This document shows positions 1 through 7,353 of a stretch of 64,000 bases of DNA, piece after piece (within the stretch, counting starts at the first letter, position 1; each line of letters starts with the position of its first letter). The notes below the pieces were generated by a model that had not been told where the DNA came from, ran no database searches, and saw only the letters and a list, made by a program, of their open reading frames with translations. Source of the stretch: a virus. The stretch is from the IMG/VR virus record IMGVR_UViG_3300036861_000275, positions 1 to 64,000 of that record; one strand, 5' to 3'. The position numbers and the translations under genes were made by a program.

Positions 1-283
1 TCTCGACGCCCTTCAGTACGCCCCGATCGAATACATCGCCTTCGATCAGATGGATCTTGAGGACCCCGCACTCGGAGCGGCATCGGACCACCTTGGGCGC
101 CTTGTAGGGTGGAGGCGGCGGCGAGTCGGCGGCGATGGTCCCAGATCCGCCCTGAGTCCGGTCCTCGAGGTAGGAGTACAGAACCTCTAGAAGCGGATGC
201 CAGCCCTTTCCGACACAATCCTGAGCCATTCCGAGAGTGAGACCTCTTAGAGCGTACGCGCCTGGATGCAGTTCACCCGTCAC
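1..283 (-). CDS. Partial unrecognised protein, 3' end cut by window edge
   Basis: The minus frame is open from a GTG at 283 to the window edge (94 codons). The GTG overlaps the stop of the next upstream gene by four bases (GTGA), the coupling used throughout this genome. The visible part has a run of five prolines near residue 53 and a CRSEC pair near residue 65 that may bind metal. I do not recognise the family. Confidence 0.6.
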   Translation of the reverse strand, partial: MTGELHPGAYALRGLTLGMAQDCVGKGWHPLLEVLYSYLEDRTQGGSGTIAADSPPPPPYKAPKVVRCRSECGVLKIHLIEGDVFDRGVLKGVE

Positions 284-687
284 CACAGCCCTCCCTCGTG
301 GTAACACCTGACGCGTCCCTTACAGACGTGGCGCGGGCATGGATCTTTGTCGGTGAGTCTTGGCAGATCCACCTCAATCCTCTCCTGAGCGTCGTAGACG
401 ACCTTGCAGGTATCGCATCGGTACCGAGAACGGATCGCCTGCAACATGAACTCGCCGCGCATGAGTTTCCTCTGCCGCACCCACCAACCTCGAGGGTTCA
501 GGATAGACGGAAGCGGGCTAGAGTGCCCGTCGTCTAGACCGGTAGCTATCAGGTATCCGCGGGGATCGGCCGCCGTCGCGATCATAGCGTCCGCCAGCCC
601 GGCCCAGTCTAAACCGTTTTCACAGATCCTTCGAGCCCGCGGCAGCTTTTCACCGTCGGCAAGGCGGTTAATAGACCATGACAGCAT
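280..687 (-). CDS. Unrecognised protein with C-terminal zinc-ribbon-like cysteines
   Basis: 135 residues. The C-terminal third has CDTC, then CPRHVC and a further Cys-His pair about 40 residues on, which looks like a zinc ribbon; the N-terminal part is not recognised. The ATG overlaps the stop of the HAD gene (TAATG), so the two are translationally coupled. It is one of many short Cys-rich proteins in this genome. A nucleic-acid or protein-binding role is a guess. Confidence 0.7.
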   Translation of the reverse strand: MLSWSINRLADGEKLPRARRICENGLDWAGLADAMIATAADPRGYLIATGLDDGHSSPLPSILNPRGWWVRQRKLMRGEFMLQAIRSRYRCDTCKVVYDAQERIEVDLPRLTDKDPCPRHVCKGRVRCYHEGGLW

Positions 688-1043
688 TAGTGCACTCCCG
701 CTCGGCCTAGGATGCGGCCGGTGTTCGTCTCGACCTGAACCGCCCTGTCATCCCAGAGCTCGATCATATTGGAGTCTTTGGCGGCAATCACAGGCAGCAC
801 CCTTCCTAGATGCTGTAGACACCAGAGTTTGATCGGCGGGGTGGTCACAGCCGGATCATTACCCGGCCCTACCCGGGCCGTCACAATGCGCACATCTCGG
901 CCTTCGGCGAGCCACGCCTTGACACGTTCGACCATGGCCGGTATCGGCTTGCCGATGTCGTCCGGTCGCCACTCTTCTTGAGGCTTTGAGTGGTACTCGG
1001 CCAATGTCCCGTCCAGGTCGACGCCAAACCATCCATTACCCAT
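687..1043 (-). CDS. HAD-superfamily phosphatase-like protein
   Basis: About 118 residues from the ATG at 1043, which follows a G-rich ribosome site and overlaps the stop of a preceding reading frame (TGATG). Motif I is FGVDLDGTLA near residues 6-15 (nucleophile and acid/base Asp). Motif II is TAR near residue 54. A lysine followed by a DD pair (AKDSN...WDDR) supplies motifs III and IV. This is the compact HAD fold found in many phages, usually predicted to be a small nucleotidase or phosphatase. The substrate is unknown. A longer start at 1166 is open but gives an Arg-rich, low-quality N terminus. Confidence 0.85.
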   Translation of the reverse strand: MGNGWFGVDLDGTLAEYHSKPQEEWRPDDIGKPIPAMVERVKAWLAEGRDVRIVTARVGPGNDPAVTTPPIKLWCLQHLGRVLPVIAAKDSNMIELWDDRAVQVETNTGRILGRAGVH

Positions 1044-1195
1044 CAATCCCCCCATTCGTCCACCACAGGCCGGTATCGGCCGCAGTCGCATCCGTCTTCC
1101 TGGCATTCCTCGCAACCCCCTGGGAAGCCCGGCAAGCGCACGTGAAGCGCAGCAGGATGCCCACATTCACACCGGTCAGCAGGCCGCCACTACAT
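1043..1195 (-). pseudogene. Cys-rich zinc-finger ORF with amber at codon 2
   Basis: The frame reads ATG (1195-1193), TAG (1192-1190), then 48 sense codons to a TGA that overlaps the HAD start (TGATG). The sense part has CECGH, then CEEC and CDCGRYR, a convincing metal-binding pattern like its neighbours. No ATG, GTG or TTG lies between the TAG and the first cysteines; an in-frame GTG occurs only after CECGH. A GGAAGC/CTAGGG stretch precedes the ATG. Either the gene is broken by one nonsense codon, or the amber is read through. A sequencing error is also possible. Confidence 0.4.
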
Positions 1196-1212
1196 CCCTA
1201 GCAGCGCTTCCC

Positions 1213-1407
1213 TCAACCTGTCTTCTTCCTCTTCCGGTAAATCATATGTCCACGTTCGCAGACGTGGAAGCGGCTATGCTGAAGGCGGCTGTTCTTGCCG
1301 CTCCCCTTGCCGACAGGGAACTTCAGCCTGGTTTCGCTACCGTCCATGGGACACGTCCCGGTCTTGGTGGCACTGCCGCCCGCTTCAGCCCTATGCGCCC
1401 GAGGCAT
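1213..1407 (-). CDS. Mini zinc-ribbon protein
   Basis: 64 residues. The ATG at 1407 overlaps the TGA of the metallopeptidase gene (TGATG) and follows GGGGATAT. CPMDG near residue 19 and CERGH near residue 50 form a split zinc-binding pattern; the tail is basic (RKRKKTG). The frame stays open upstream to 1731, but that stretch runs antisense-like through the metallopeptidase gene and is Arg/Pro-rich, so I use the short start. Likely binds nucleic acid; function unknown. Confidence 0.7.
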   Translation of the reverse strand: MPRAHRAEAGGSATKTGTCPMDGSETRLKFPVGKGSGKNSRLQHSRFHVCERGHMIYRKRKKTG

Positions 1408-2141
1408 CAGGATATCCCCGGCAGGTACGGCTGAATCGCCCGGGCCAGATCCTTCAGGGCAGGGCGCCAGATACCGTGGCGCTGGACGACTGGAACGAAT
1501 TCCTCGATGTCGTGCCCCCGCAGCTTCCACTCGCCGAAAACGCCCTCCTCGTTCATGTCTCTGCCGGCCATGTGGCACAGCTCGTGGTCGAGCAGGGCAA
1601 GGCGCTGGCTCATGTCGAAGATTTCCCACGTGTCGGTGTCGACCTCGATCACGTAGTCCGGGTTCCGCTCGACTTCCATCGCGGCCAAGAGAGCCCGCTC
1701 GGTCTTCTTCAGGCGACGGGCCCGGCCCCACTGCTTACAGCCCTCAGAGACGCCCAGAGGCCCGGACAGAACCACGATGTAGGCGGCTTCGAGGTGAGGA
1801 TGATGCTTCCGGATGGGCGACAACAGCACCTCCGCAGCTTTGCATCGGAACCACTCCCCCGCGGCGCCCCGGGCCTGGTCCCTCATCTTCTGGCCGATGT
1901 CTATGCCATCCAAGCCGTCGCCGGTGTCAGATGTGGCCCCCGTCGTAGCCTTTGATCTCCTCTTCCGGCTGTTTCTCTCCGCCGCCTCCCTGGCTGCCGT
2001 CCCCTTGATCAGGGCATCGAGATCCGCCTTCGGCCCGTTTCCCACCTGGATGGTAGCCTTGGTCCCCGATCCAGCCGGCCCCGCCTCCTGAATCCTCTTT
2101 GCGAGTTCGTCCATGATCATCTCTGCCGTCTCCTGTCCCAT
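1407..2141 (-). CDS. Putative phage metallopeptidase
   Basis: 244 residues, start preceded by a strong AAAGGAGG site. LLDHELCHMAG near residues 184-194 contains HExxH, the zinc-binding and catalytic motif. With the surrounding WEIFDMSQRLALLDHELCH context it matches the phage putative metallopeptidase family (PF18894 as I know it). The first 90 residues are charged and low in complexity and may be disordered. The C-terminal part (GEWKLRGHDIEEFVPVV) is also typical of the family. Phage members are of unknown substrate. The next gene overlaps its stop. Confidence 0.85.
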   Translation of the reverse strand: MGQETAEMIMDELAKRIQEAGPAGSGTKATIQVGNGPKADLDALIKGTAAREAAERNSRKRRSKATTGATSDTGDGLDGIDIGQKMRDQARGAAGEWFRCKAAEVLLSPIRKHHPHLEAAYIVVLSGPLGVSEGCKQWGRARRLKKTERALLAAMEVERNPDYVIEVDTDTWEIFDMSQRLALLDHELCHMAGRDMNEEGVFGEWKLRGHDIEEFVPVVQRHGIWRPALKDLARAIQPYLPGIS

Positions 2142-2454
2142 CCTGTCCTCCTTTGCCTATTTGGTCTACGACCCATTGGCGAATACCGTCGTGGTCGATC
2201 CCGTCCAGGGCATCAAGTAATGTGTCCACCTTGAGGTACAGTATACCTTTGTCGGTGGACCGGTTGGTACAGCCTTGAGCCGAGCAGTAAACGACTCCAG
2301 GTTGTGGTCGGCTCAGCGTGGTCGCGAAACACCTGGGGCACATCTCTATCACATCGGGGTGCTTCACGTTGAAGTGTTCAGTGTAGAGCGGTCTCATGAT
2401 CGGCTCCGCGTGAATGGCACGAACTCGTTCATAGGCAGCCTTGATAGGCTCCAC
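1927..2454 (-). CDS. Zinc-finger protein overlapping the metallopeptidase gene
   Basis: The first 105 residues look like a genuine protein: CPRC near residue 39 and CSAQGC near residue 57 form a zinc site, followed by a helical region ending WVVDQIGKGG. From about residue 105 the frame runs 215 bases into the metallopeptidase gene, where the translation becomes Gly/Asp/Arg-rich. The ribosome site of the metallopeptidase lies inside this gene. So either the overlap is real or the natural end was lost by a frameshift. Function unknown. Confidence 0.6.
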   Translation of the reverse strand: MEPIKAAYERVRAIHAEPIMRPLYTEHFNVKHPDVIEMCPRCFATTLSRPQPGVVYCSAQGCTNRSTDKGILYLKVDTLLDALDGIDHDGIRQWVVDQIGKGGQDGTGDGRDDHGRTRKEDSGGGAGWIGDQGYHPGGKRAEGGSRCPDQGDGSQGGGGEKQPEEEIKGYDGGHI

Positions 2455-2795
2455 TGCCGGCCGAAGTTATAGCCGGAGTCTATTTCGGTGTCGACGGTCC
2501 ATAGATGGCCTATCGCCGGCTCGTACTTCACCCGGTCTACCATCATGATCCGCACCACCAGATTAAAAGTATGCGTCCAACGCCTCATCGGCGGGAAGTC
2601 TATCACATCCTCGACAGCGGCCAGCGCGTAGCAAACGAATCCGTTACCTTCCCTGGCCTCGACCATGATGAGGTCGCCGTCGGCGTAATCTTCGGCTACT
2701 GGCTTGGCGGCCTTGTCCCGGCTGGCTTTGCGGCGCTTGACGGCGGTGTCATATAAGTATTGGCCTTTAGTGTCGGGGCTACGCTGCTCGCTCAT
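2394..2795 (-). CDS. Unrecognised protein
   Basis: 133 residues beginning MSEQRSPDTKGQ. Basic N terminus (KRRKASRDK) followed by a mixed alpha/beta region (YADGDLIMVEAREGNGFVCYALAAVEDVIDF). It overlaps the following gene by about 60 bases. I recognise no domain. Confidence 0.65.
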   Translation of the reverse strand: MSEQRSPDTKGQYLYDTAVKRRKASRDKAAKPVAEDYADGDLIMVEAREGNGFVCYALAAVEDVIDFPPMRRWTHTFNLVVRIMMVDRVKYEPAIGHLWTVDTEIDSGYNFGRQWSLSRLPMNEFVPFTRSRS

Positions 2796-2801
2796 ACCCC
2801 A

Positions 2802-3107
2802 TCATCGCGCCTTCCGGCGTTTCTTATTGCGTCCCTTCCAGAGGGATGCCCGGACCGGTTTAGGTCTAGACTTATGGACGATAGCGCACATAGCGGCATT
2901 ACCCTCTGACCCTACACCTTCGCAGCCAGCGACGATACCACCAGTTTCAACTTTGCCGTCGTCTAACCCCGGGCACTGGAGATGCGTCGAGCAGTAGACC
3001 GCCATAAAGTCTTCCTTGCCAGGCTCGAAGCTACTCGGCCAGCATCCTGGGCACCTGGTGCGGATGAATGGCTCATCGTCTATCCAGATACCGTTTGACC
3101 AGCTCAT
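2802..3107 (-). CDS. Cys-rich zinc-binding protein, unrecognised
   Basis: 101 residues. CPGC near residue 19 and further cysteines at about 39, 45, 62 and 74 suggest one or two metal sites. The tail is strongly basic (KGRNKKRRKAR). It belongs to the group of small Cys-rich proteins scattered through the window. Function unknown. Confidence 0.65.
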   Translation of the reverse strand: MSWSNGIWIDDEPFIRTRCPGCWPSSFEPGKEDFMAVYCSTHLQCPGLDDGKVETGGIVAGCEGVGSEGNAAMCAIVHKSRPKPVRASLWKGRNKKRRKAR

Positions 3108-3112
3108 TCTAC

Positions 3113-3505
3113 TTATCCACCCTGAATGTTCTTAACCCAGTCCCGCCAACGCCCCAGCAACACAGGGTTCGGGGCCTCCGTCACCCCGGCCGCTAGGAGT
3201 GTGGCGGCGGCAAGGTTGGCCTGTGCTTGCGTCGCAGCGGCCAGGATATTGGACTGAGACTGGGTAGCAGCCGCTAACACTGAGGCGTTGATGACGTCCT
3301 GCGCCGTCTGGGCGATAGTCGCGGCCGTCAAGGCGTCGACCGACGTTTTGACGGATTGTAGCGCGTCCTGAATCTCGGTCACTAGTCCAGTTATTAGAGT
3401 ATCCATCGCACTTTTCAGACCTGGGATCGAAACGGTGTCTGATGCTGCGGGGACCGCGTCTCCAACTTTGAGCTACCATGTAGGAATTGGATCGCCTGCT
3501 GCCAT
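3113..3505 (-). CDS. Ala-rich coiled-coil protein, paralogue of next gene, with in-frame amber
   Basis: From the ATG at 3505, behind a good GGAGGTG site, the frame reads MAAGDPIPTW, TAG (3475-3473), LKVGDAVPAASD and on without another stop to the TAA at 3113. The neighbour at 3568-4335 starts MAAGDPIATFALKIGD, so the amber replaces a sense codon (GCT in the paralogue) in a conserved N terminus. Without readthrough, translation could begin only at the ATG at 3406 (97 residues). The rest is an Ala/Gln/Thr-rich heptad-like helix. A structural role is possible but not shown. Confidence 0.6.
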
Positions 3506-3567
3506 GTGACACCTCCGTCATGGAGGGACCCTTGTATCAGAGCAGTGGTCATATTATCCAGTATCTG

Positions 3568-4335
3568 TCACATCGCCGGTAGTGAAAAGTTGGGCGTCCA
3601 CGGAACCCATACACCTCTGTGCCTATCCAGCTTGATGGGTCCGCTCGCCTGCTCATCGGCGAATACCCAAGTCCGACCGGAGTTGTCGAGTCCGATCAGG
3701 GCAGTGAAACCAGGCCCCTGATACTGGACCATGTGTACCAGGCGCCGCACCGGGAATGGCGAAGTCTTGTCGTCGATTCGGCTGAGCCTCTCCAGGGCGA
3801 ATCTGACGTTCTGGATGCTCATCGCAAGGCCGCTAGGATTTACCGTTGAGCCTAGATCGCTTCCGATGCTCGCCACGGCATTCTTCAGGGTGTCCACGGA
3901 ACTTTTCAGCCCATCAGTGACCAGGCCGATATTGATAGACCCCCTTAGCAGATCAATAGTTGTCTCGATTTGATCCGCCTCGGCTTGGAGCATGGCGGTC
4001 TGGGCCGTAATGGCTGCCGTAGTTGCCGCTACCGCTGCCGTTTGGGCATTAGTGGCATTAGTCTGTGTCGCCAAAGCCGCTTCGACCGCTGCCGTCTGGG
4101 CCTGGACAGCGGCCGTCTGATTTGTGATTGCCACAGTCTGGGCCGTAGTAGCTGCCGTGAGGGCGTCAATGGCGTCTCTGACCTCGGTGACGAGTCCAGA
4201 CGCCAATATGGCCATCTGAGCCGTCAGGTTGTCGACCCCAGTTTTGATACCGGGGATCGAGACGTTATCTGATGCTACAGGAACTACGTCTCCGATTTTG
4301 AGAGCGAATGTTGCTATCGGATCGCCTGCGGCCAT
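3568..4335 (-). CDS. Ala/Thr/Gln-rich coiled-coil protein
   Basis: 255 residues. The N terminus (MAAGDPIATF, then a IPG-containing segment) is shared with the neighbour at 3113-3505. Residues 45-140 are a long helical stretch with repeats of the type AQTAAVxA. The C-terminal 60 residues form a compact, beta-looking domain ending near WVPWTPNFSLPAM, with a segment GFTALIGLDNSGRTWVF. The build, a trimeric-type rod with a small tip domain, resembles phage fibre or head-decoration proteins, but I cannot name a family. Confidence 0.75.
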   Translation of the reverse strand: MAAGDPIATFALKIGDVVPVASDNVSIPGIKTGVDNLTAQMAILASGLVTEVRDAIDALTAATTAQTVAITNQTAAVQAQTAAVEAALATQTNATNAQTAAVAATTAAITAQTAMLQAEADQIETTIDLLRGSINIGLVTDGLKSSVDTLKNAVASIGSDLGSTVNPSGLAMSIQNVRFALERLSRIDDKTSPFPVRRLVHMVQYQGPGFTALIGLDNSGRTWVFADEQASGPIKLDRHRGVWVPWTPNFSLPAM

Positions 4336-4357
4336 AAGTCGCCCCCCTTATATCCCC

Positions 4358-4642
4358 TCAGTTCGTGCTTCCTACGCTGCCTGGGTTCTCGGGATTGGTG
4401 ACGTCGATCATGCGGACAGGTGCATCCAAGTGCTCTAGCACGCTGAGCAGGGCTTTACGTATCTCGGCTCTAACAGCACCAGCCTCGTGCAGCATCCCGC
4501 CAGCTATCGGTAGATAGACGCCTTCCTGCTCGAAAATGAGACAGATTGGCCTGGCTCCGTTTTTACGGGCAGACTCGCTTCCGAGTAGCGCCGCCCATTG
4601 GAGTACCTGAAGGTGGAAGAACACGGTGTTCTCGCTGCTCAT
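4358..4642 (-). CDS. Unrecognised small protein
   Basis: 94 residues starting MSSENTVFFHLQ. The ATG overlaps the stop of the DNA methyltransferase gene (ATGA), so it is probably co-translated with it. Mixed alpha/beta composition and no recognisable motif. The frame continues upstream to 4921, but that part is a shadow of the methyltransferase gene. Confidence 0.7.
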   Translation of the reverse strand: MSSENTVFFHLQVLQWAALLGSESARKNGARPICLIFEQEGVYLPIAGGMLHEAGAVRAEIRKALLSVLEHLDAPVRMIDVTNPENPGSVGSTN

Positions 4643-6090
4643 ATCAGTTTCCTTTGAACGCCTTGTTGCCGCCGCTCTGCCATAGCCACGTAGGATGGAT
4701 TCAGTTCGATGAGGATGGCTCTCCTGCCGTGCTGAGCCGCGACAACGCCGACGGTCCCGGAGCCACCGAATGGGTCTAGCACAGTGCCGTCTTTCGGACA
4801 GCCAGCTAGCAGGCACGGCTCGACCAGCTTCTTCGGGAATGTGGCGAAGTGGGCCTCCGGGAATGCCTCCGTCGGGATGGTCCAGACTGTGCGGCGGTTG
4901 CGGGTGGCTCGAGGTTGCCACGGCTCGTCCGATCCGCGTCCGCCCCGGCTGAGCTGCTCCGGGCGTTTGTAGCCGTTGCCGCTGGGATGATCCGAGACGG
5001 CCGGTTCCTCGATGGCCTCATGGTCATAGTAGTATGCGGTATGACTTGGACGCGATATACTAAACTCATGACTAACGAGGTCGTACTTGCATACTTGGCC
5101 GGAGTTGTGGATAGCGACGGCAGTATCTCCATAGCGGTGGACACTTGGAGGCAGCGCGTACTTGGCCGCACCCCCTCCTATCAGGAGATGATCGCCGTCG
5201 GCCAGTGCGACACCCAGGCGGTGCAACTCCTCCAAGAAACGTTTGGGGGCAGCGTCCACCAAACGAAAGCGCGCGGCGAGAAGCGCCGCCCTATGTCCTA
5301 CTGGCAGGTCTCCAACAGAGTAGCCGTCAACGTCGCCAGATCCCTGTTGCCGTTCCTGAGAATTAAGAAGCGACAGGCCGAGATACTTCTTCGACTCCGG
5401 CGCATCAAGGATCGCGGAAGAAAATGCAATACAGAGATCACGCGCCCCCATGTCCGCACTCTTCAGGCGAGCGTTATCGCCGAGATGGAAGGACTCGTCC
5501 GAGAGGTCCGAGAGATGAACGCCTCGCGTTACCCACGAGCCCTTAGCAAATAGGAAGAGGTACTCATGTGACTTCGTTGGCCGATCCTTGATGCTCTCTG
5601 GCATCGCGTTCGGTTTTTCCCATATAATATCAGAGCGTAGGTACCAGCCGTCGGCCCGGAGCGCGAAAGCTACAGACCACGGAATCCCAACCAAGTCTTT
5701 TGGCTTCAAGCCATCAGTCAGAGACCTGTAGCCGCCCTTAAACATCCTCGCCGTCCTGGCTGCGCCGCCGTCTTTGCTCTTAGTCCCACCAGTCATGCCG
5801 CCTGTGTTAGCGTATGAGTCCCCTAGATTAAGCCAGAGGGTCCCATCATTCCGTAACACCCGGCGCACGGCCCGGAATACCTCGACCAGATGCTTGACGT
5901 AATCTTCTGGCGTCGGCTCGAGGCCTAGCGAACCGATCCAGCCATTCCCCCAGTATTGCGACTCAGTGCCATAGTCGCGGAGTCCCCAGTATGGCGGGCT
6001 TGTAATAACACAGTGCACGCTCTCATTCGGCAATTCTATCAGCCGATTGAGCACGTGTCCCTGGAGAATCCTGGTGGTCGGCTCGGTCAC
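4639..6090 (-). CDS. Orphan DNA methyltransferase with a 170-codon insertion
   Basis: 483 residues. Catalytic motif IV is TSPPYWGLRDYG near residues 30-41 and the SAM-binding motif I is DPFGGSGT near 439-446. That order (IV before I) is the beta class that makes N4-methylcytosine or N6-methyladenine. No restriction endonuclease lies beside it. Family members usually read KSHEYLFLFAK..YYYDHEAI without a break. Here about 168 residues (roughly 186-352) intervene, and this stretch is the antisense of a LAGLIDADG endonuclease gene at 5041-5553. The frame stays open across it. The insertion falls between the two motif blocks, in the variable target-recognition region, so the enzyme might still fold, but activity is uncertain. 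Confidence 0.85.
   Translation of the reverse strand: MTEPTTRILQGHVLNRLIELPNESVHCVITSPPYWGLRDYGTESQYWGNGWIGSLGLEPTPEDYVKHLVEVFRAVRRVLRNDGTLWLNLGDSYANTGGMTGGTKSKDGGAARTARMFKGGYRSLTDGLKPKDLVGIPWSVAFALRADGWYLRSDIIWEKPNAMPESIKDRPTKSHEYLFLFAKGSWVTRGVHLSDLSDESFHLGDNARLKSADMGARDLCIAFSSAILDAPESKKYLGLSLLNSQERQQGSGDVDGYSVGDLPVGHRAALLAARFRLVDAAPKRFLEELHRLGVALADGDHLLIGGGAAKYALPPSVHRYGDTAVAIHNSGQVCKYDLVSHEFSISRPSHTAYYYDHEAIEEPAVSDHPSGNGYKRPEQLSRGGRGSDEPWQPRATRNRRTVWTIPTEAFPEAHFATFPKKLVEPCLLAGCPKDGTVLDPFGGSGTVGVVAAQHGRRAILIELNPSYVAMAERRQQGVQRKLI
5041..5553 (+). CDS. LAGLIDADG homing endonuclease, antisense inside a methyltransferase gene
   Basis: 170 residues from the ATG at 5041 (a second ATG at 5069 is possible). 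AYLAGVVDSDGSISI near residues 17-31 is a single LAGLIDADG motif with its acidic residues, so the enzyme should act as a homodimer. Its last codons (ending ALSK, TAG at 5551) lie antisense to methyltransferase codons for FAKGS, and its first ATG lies next to the codons for YYYDHE. The gene therefore fills the insertion almost exactly and leaves no room for an intron. It is the only plus-strand gene in 0-11 kb. No good ribosome site is visible. Confidence 0.85.
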   Translation: MTWTRYTKLMTNEVVLAYLAGVVDSDGSISIAVDTWRQRVLGRTPSYQEMIAVGQCDTQAVQLLQETFGGSVHQTKARGEKRRPMSYWQVSNRVAVNVARSLLPFLRIKKRQAEILLRLRRIKDRGRKCNTEITRPHVRTLQASVIAEMEGLVREVREMNASRYPRALSK

Positions 6091-6359
6091 GGCTCACCGC
6101 CGTCAGCCACCCTGGCCAGGACATCGCCGTGACACTTCCGGGGCGAGCAGTAGCAGAGCAGAACCTTCCCACGTAGCTCGGATCTCGCCGCCTCGACCAG
6201 GTCGGGCCGAACCCGGAGCATCTTGATGTATTGATTAATCGAGCCGTTCCGCCCATATCTGTAGATGTGGAACGGGTTCCCCCACTTCGACGGATTCCCG
6301 ATGTAGACCTCGTCCGGTGTTTTCAGCCTGTCTTGAAAGTTAATCACCGTCGTAGTCAC
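6087..6359 (-). CDS. DUF4326-like protein
   Basis: 90 residues from a GTG at 6359 that overlaps the upstream stop (GTGA). The core YIGNPSKWGNPF, then LRGKVLLCYCSPRKCHGDVLARVA, is the signature of the DUF4326 family, common in phages. The CYCxPxxCHGD motif suggests a metal site or a small-molecule hydrolase-like pocket. The biochemical role of the family is not established to my knowledge. Its stop overlaps the methyltransferase start. Confidence 0.85.
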   Translation of the reverse strand: MTTTVINFQDRLKTPDEVYIGNPSKWGNPFHIYRYGRNGSINQYIKMLRVRPDLVEAARSELRGKVLLCYCSPRKCHGDVLARVADGGEP

Positions 6360-7138
6360 ACCGCCCCCTTCACTCGACACACACAGTACCAGCCTGCGCC
6401 CTCAGTTGGATACAGCTTTGCGAGCCTCACTCGCAGCGCCGTCAACTTCCGGTACAGAGTGACAGAGAGTCCACCGATGATGTCGATGAGCCCGACGAGC
6501 GGCGTGTCGTACACGCTTGGATGCAGACTCTCAATCTCGAAGCCGGCCGCCTCGAGCTCGCCACGTAACTCCGGGAGCGTGTATTCGATCTTATGGTCCG
6601 GATCGGAGAACGACGGTAGGCCAGCCGCCCGTAGCCGGCGCTTCCACGATGTCCCGCTGTTCGGAACTGACAAGAGCAGGCGTCCTCCTGGCTTCAGAGC
6701 CCGGCGGCACATTCCCAGCACCTTTTGCCGTCCATGGACGTGCTCTAGTAGGTCGTGGCACAAGATTACATCGAAGTACAAGCCTCCCCAGTCTTGTCTC
6801 TGCCATGACTTCGTGGCGTCCCCGATGTAGAAGACAGCCATTACGCGCCGAGCAGTCCGCTCCCGCCTAGCTGTCTGCACGCTCGCTTCGTCCATATCGA
6901 ACCCTGTGACCGCTTGGCACAGACTAGCCACCCGTAGAGAATGTTGCCCATTCCCACAACCGACGTCGAGCAGGCGGGCGCCCGGCCGGATATGCTCCAT
7001 GTACCAGTAGTGAGAGTCGTCGAGCAGGTGCTTCGGATGGACGCTCTCAGAGCTCTTGCCAGTCCATTTGACCAGCCGGATGGCCAGCCCCTTGGCCTTG
7101 ACGTTACCCCAGAGCGCGACACGCAGTAGTATCTTCAC
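6356..7138 (-). CDS. Class I SAM-dependent methyltransferase
   Basis: 260 residues from a GTG at 7138 overlapping the upstream stop. LLDVGCGNGQHSLRVA near residues 56-71 is motif I (SAM binding) and FDMDEASVQTA is motif II. The stretch FDVILCHDLLEHVHG...LKPGGRLLLSVPN gives motifs IV and V of the UbiE/COQ5-like group. The C-terminal 70 residues include a possible amphipathic or membrane-associated helix (LVGLIDIIGGLSVTLYRKL). Such enzymes in phage sugar contexts often methylate glycans, but the substrate here is unknown. Confidence 0.85.
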   Translation of the reverse strand: MKILLRVALWGNVKAKGLAIRLVKWTGKSSESVHPKHLLDDSHYWYMEHIRPGARLLDVGCGNGQHSLRVASLCQAVTGFDMDEASVQTARRERTARRVMAVFYIGDATKSWQRQDWGGLYFDVILCHDLLEHVHGRQKVLGMCRRALKPGGRLLLSVPNSGTSWKRRLRAAGLPSFSDPDHKIEYTLPELRGELEAAGFEIESLHPSVYDTPLVGLIDIIGGLSVTLYRKLTALRVRLAKLYPTEGAGWYCVCRVKGAV

Positions 7139-7353
7139 TCTGCGCCGGGGAGAGTGACGGTCCAGCGCCCGAGCGTACCGCCAGCACCACGGATCGAAAC
7201 GGCCGGCAAGGGAGATAGGCTCCGATACCGAATCTCTGAGCCTGCAACCTGAGCCTGCCCGGCGTCTACTCTGGCCAGAATAACCAGAAAGCGCTTATGG
7301 ACGTCAGGCCGAATACCCGGCGGCGCAGACTTGGGTTGCTTTTCTGGTTCCAT
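7135..7353 (-). CDS. Unrecognised 72-residue protein
   Basis: Starts MEPEKQPKSA; its ATG shares two bases with the stop of the 32-residue membrane peptide gene (TTA/CAT at 7351-7355 on the plus strand, TAATG on the minus strand). It contains a central hydrophobic strand (RFLVILARV) and a beta-rich C terminus. The frame is open upstream to 7476, but the coupled start is better supported. Confidence 0.6.
   Translation of the reverse strand: MEPEKQPKSAPPGIRPDVHKRFLVILARVDAGQAQVAGSEIRYRSLSPLPAVSIRGAGGTLGRWTVTLPGAE

Noticed and set aside
4639-6090. Group I intron or intein in the methyltransferase gene
   Set aside because: The endonuclease gene fills the insertion and lies on the opposite strand, so there is no space for a ribozyme, and the insert has no intein splice motifs that I could see.
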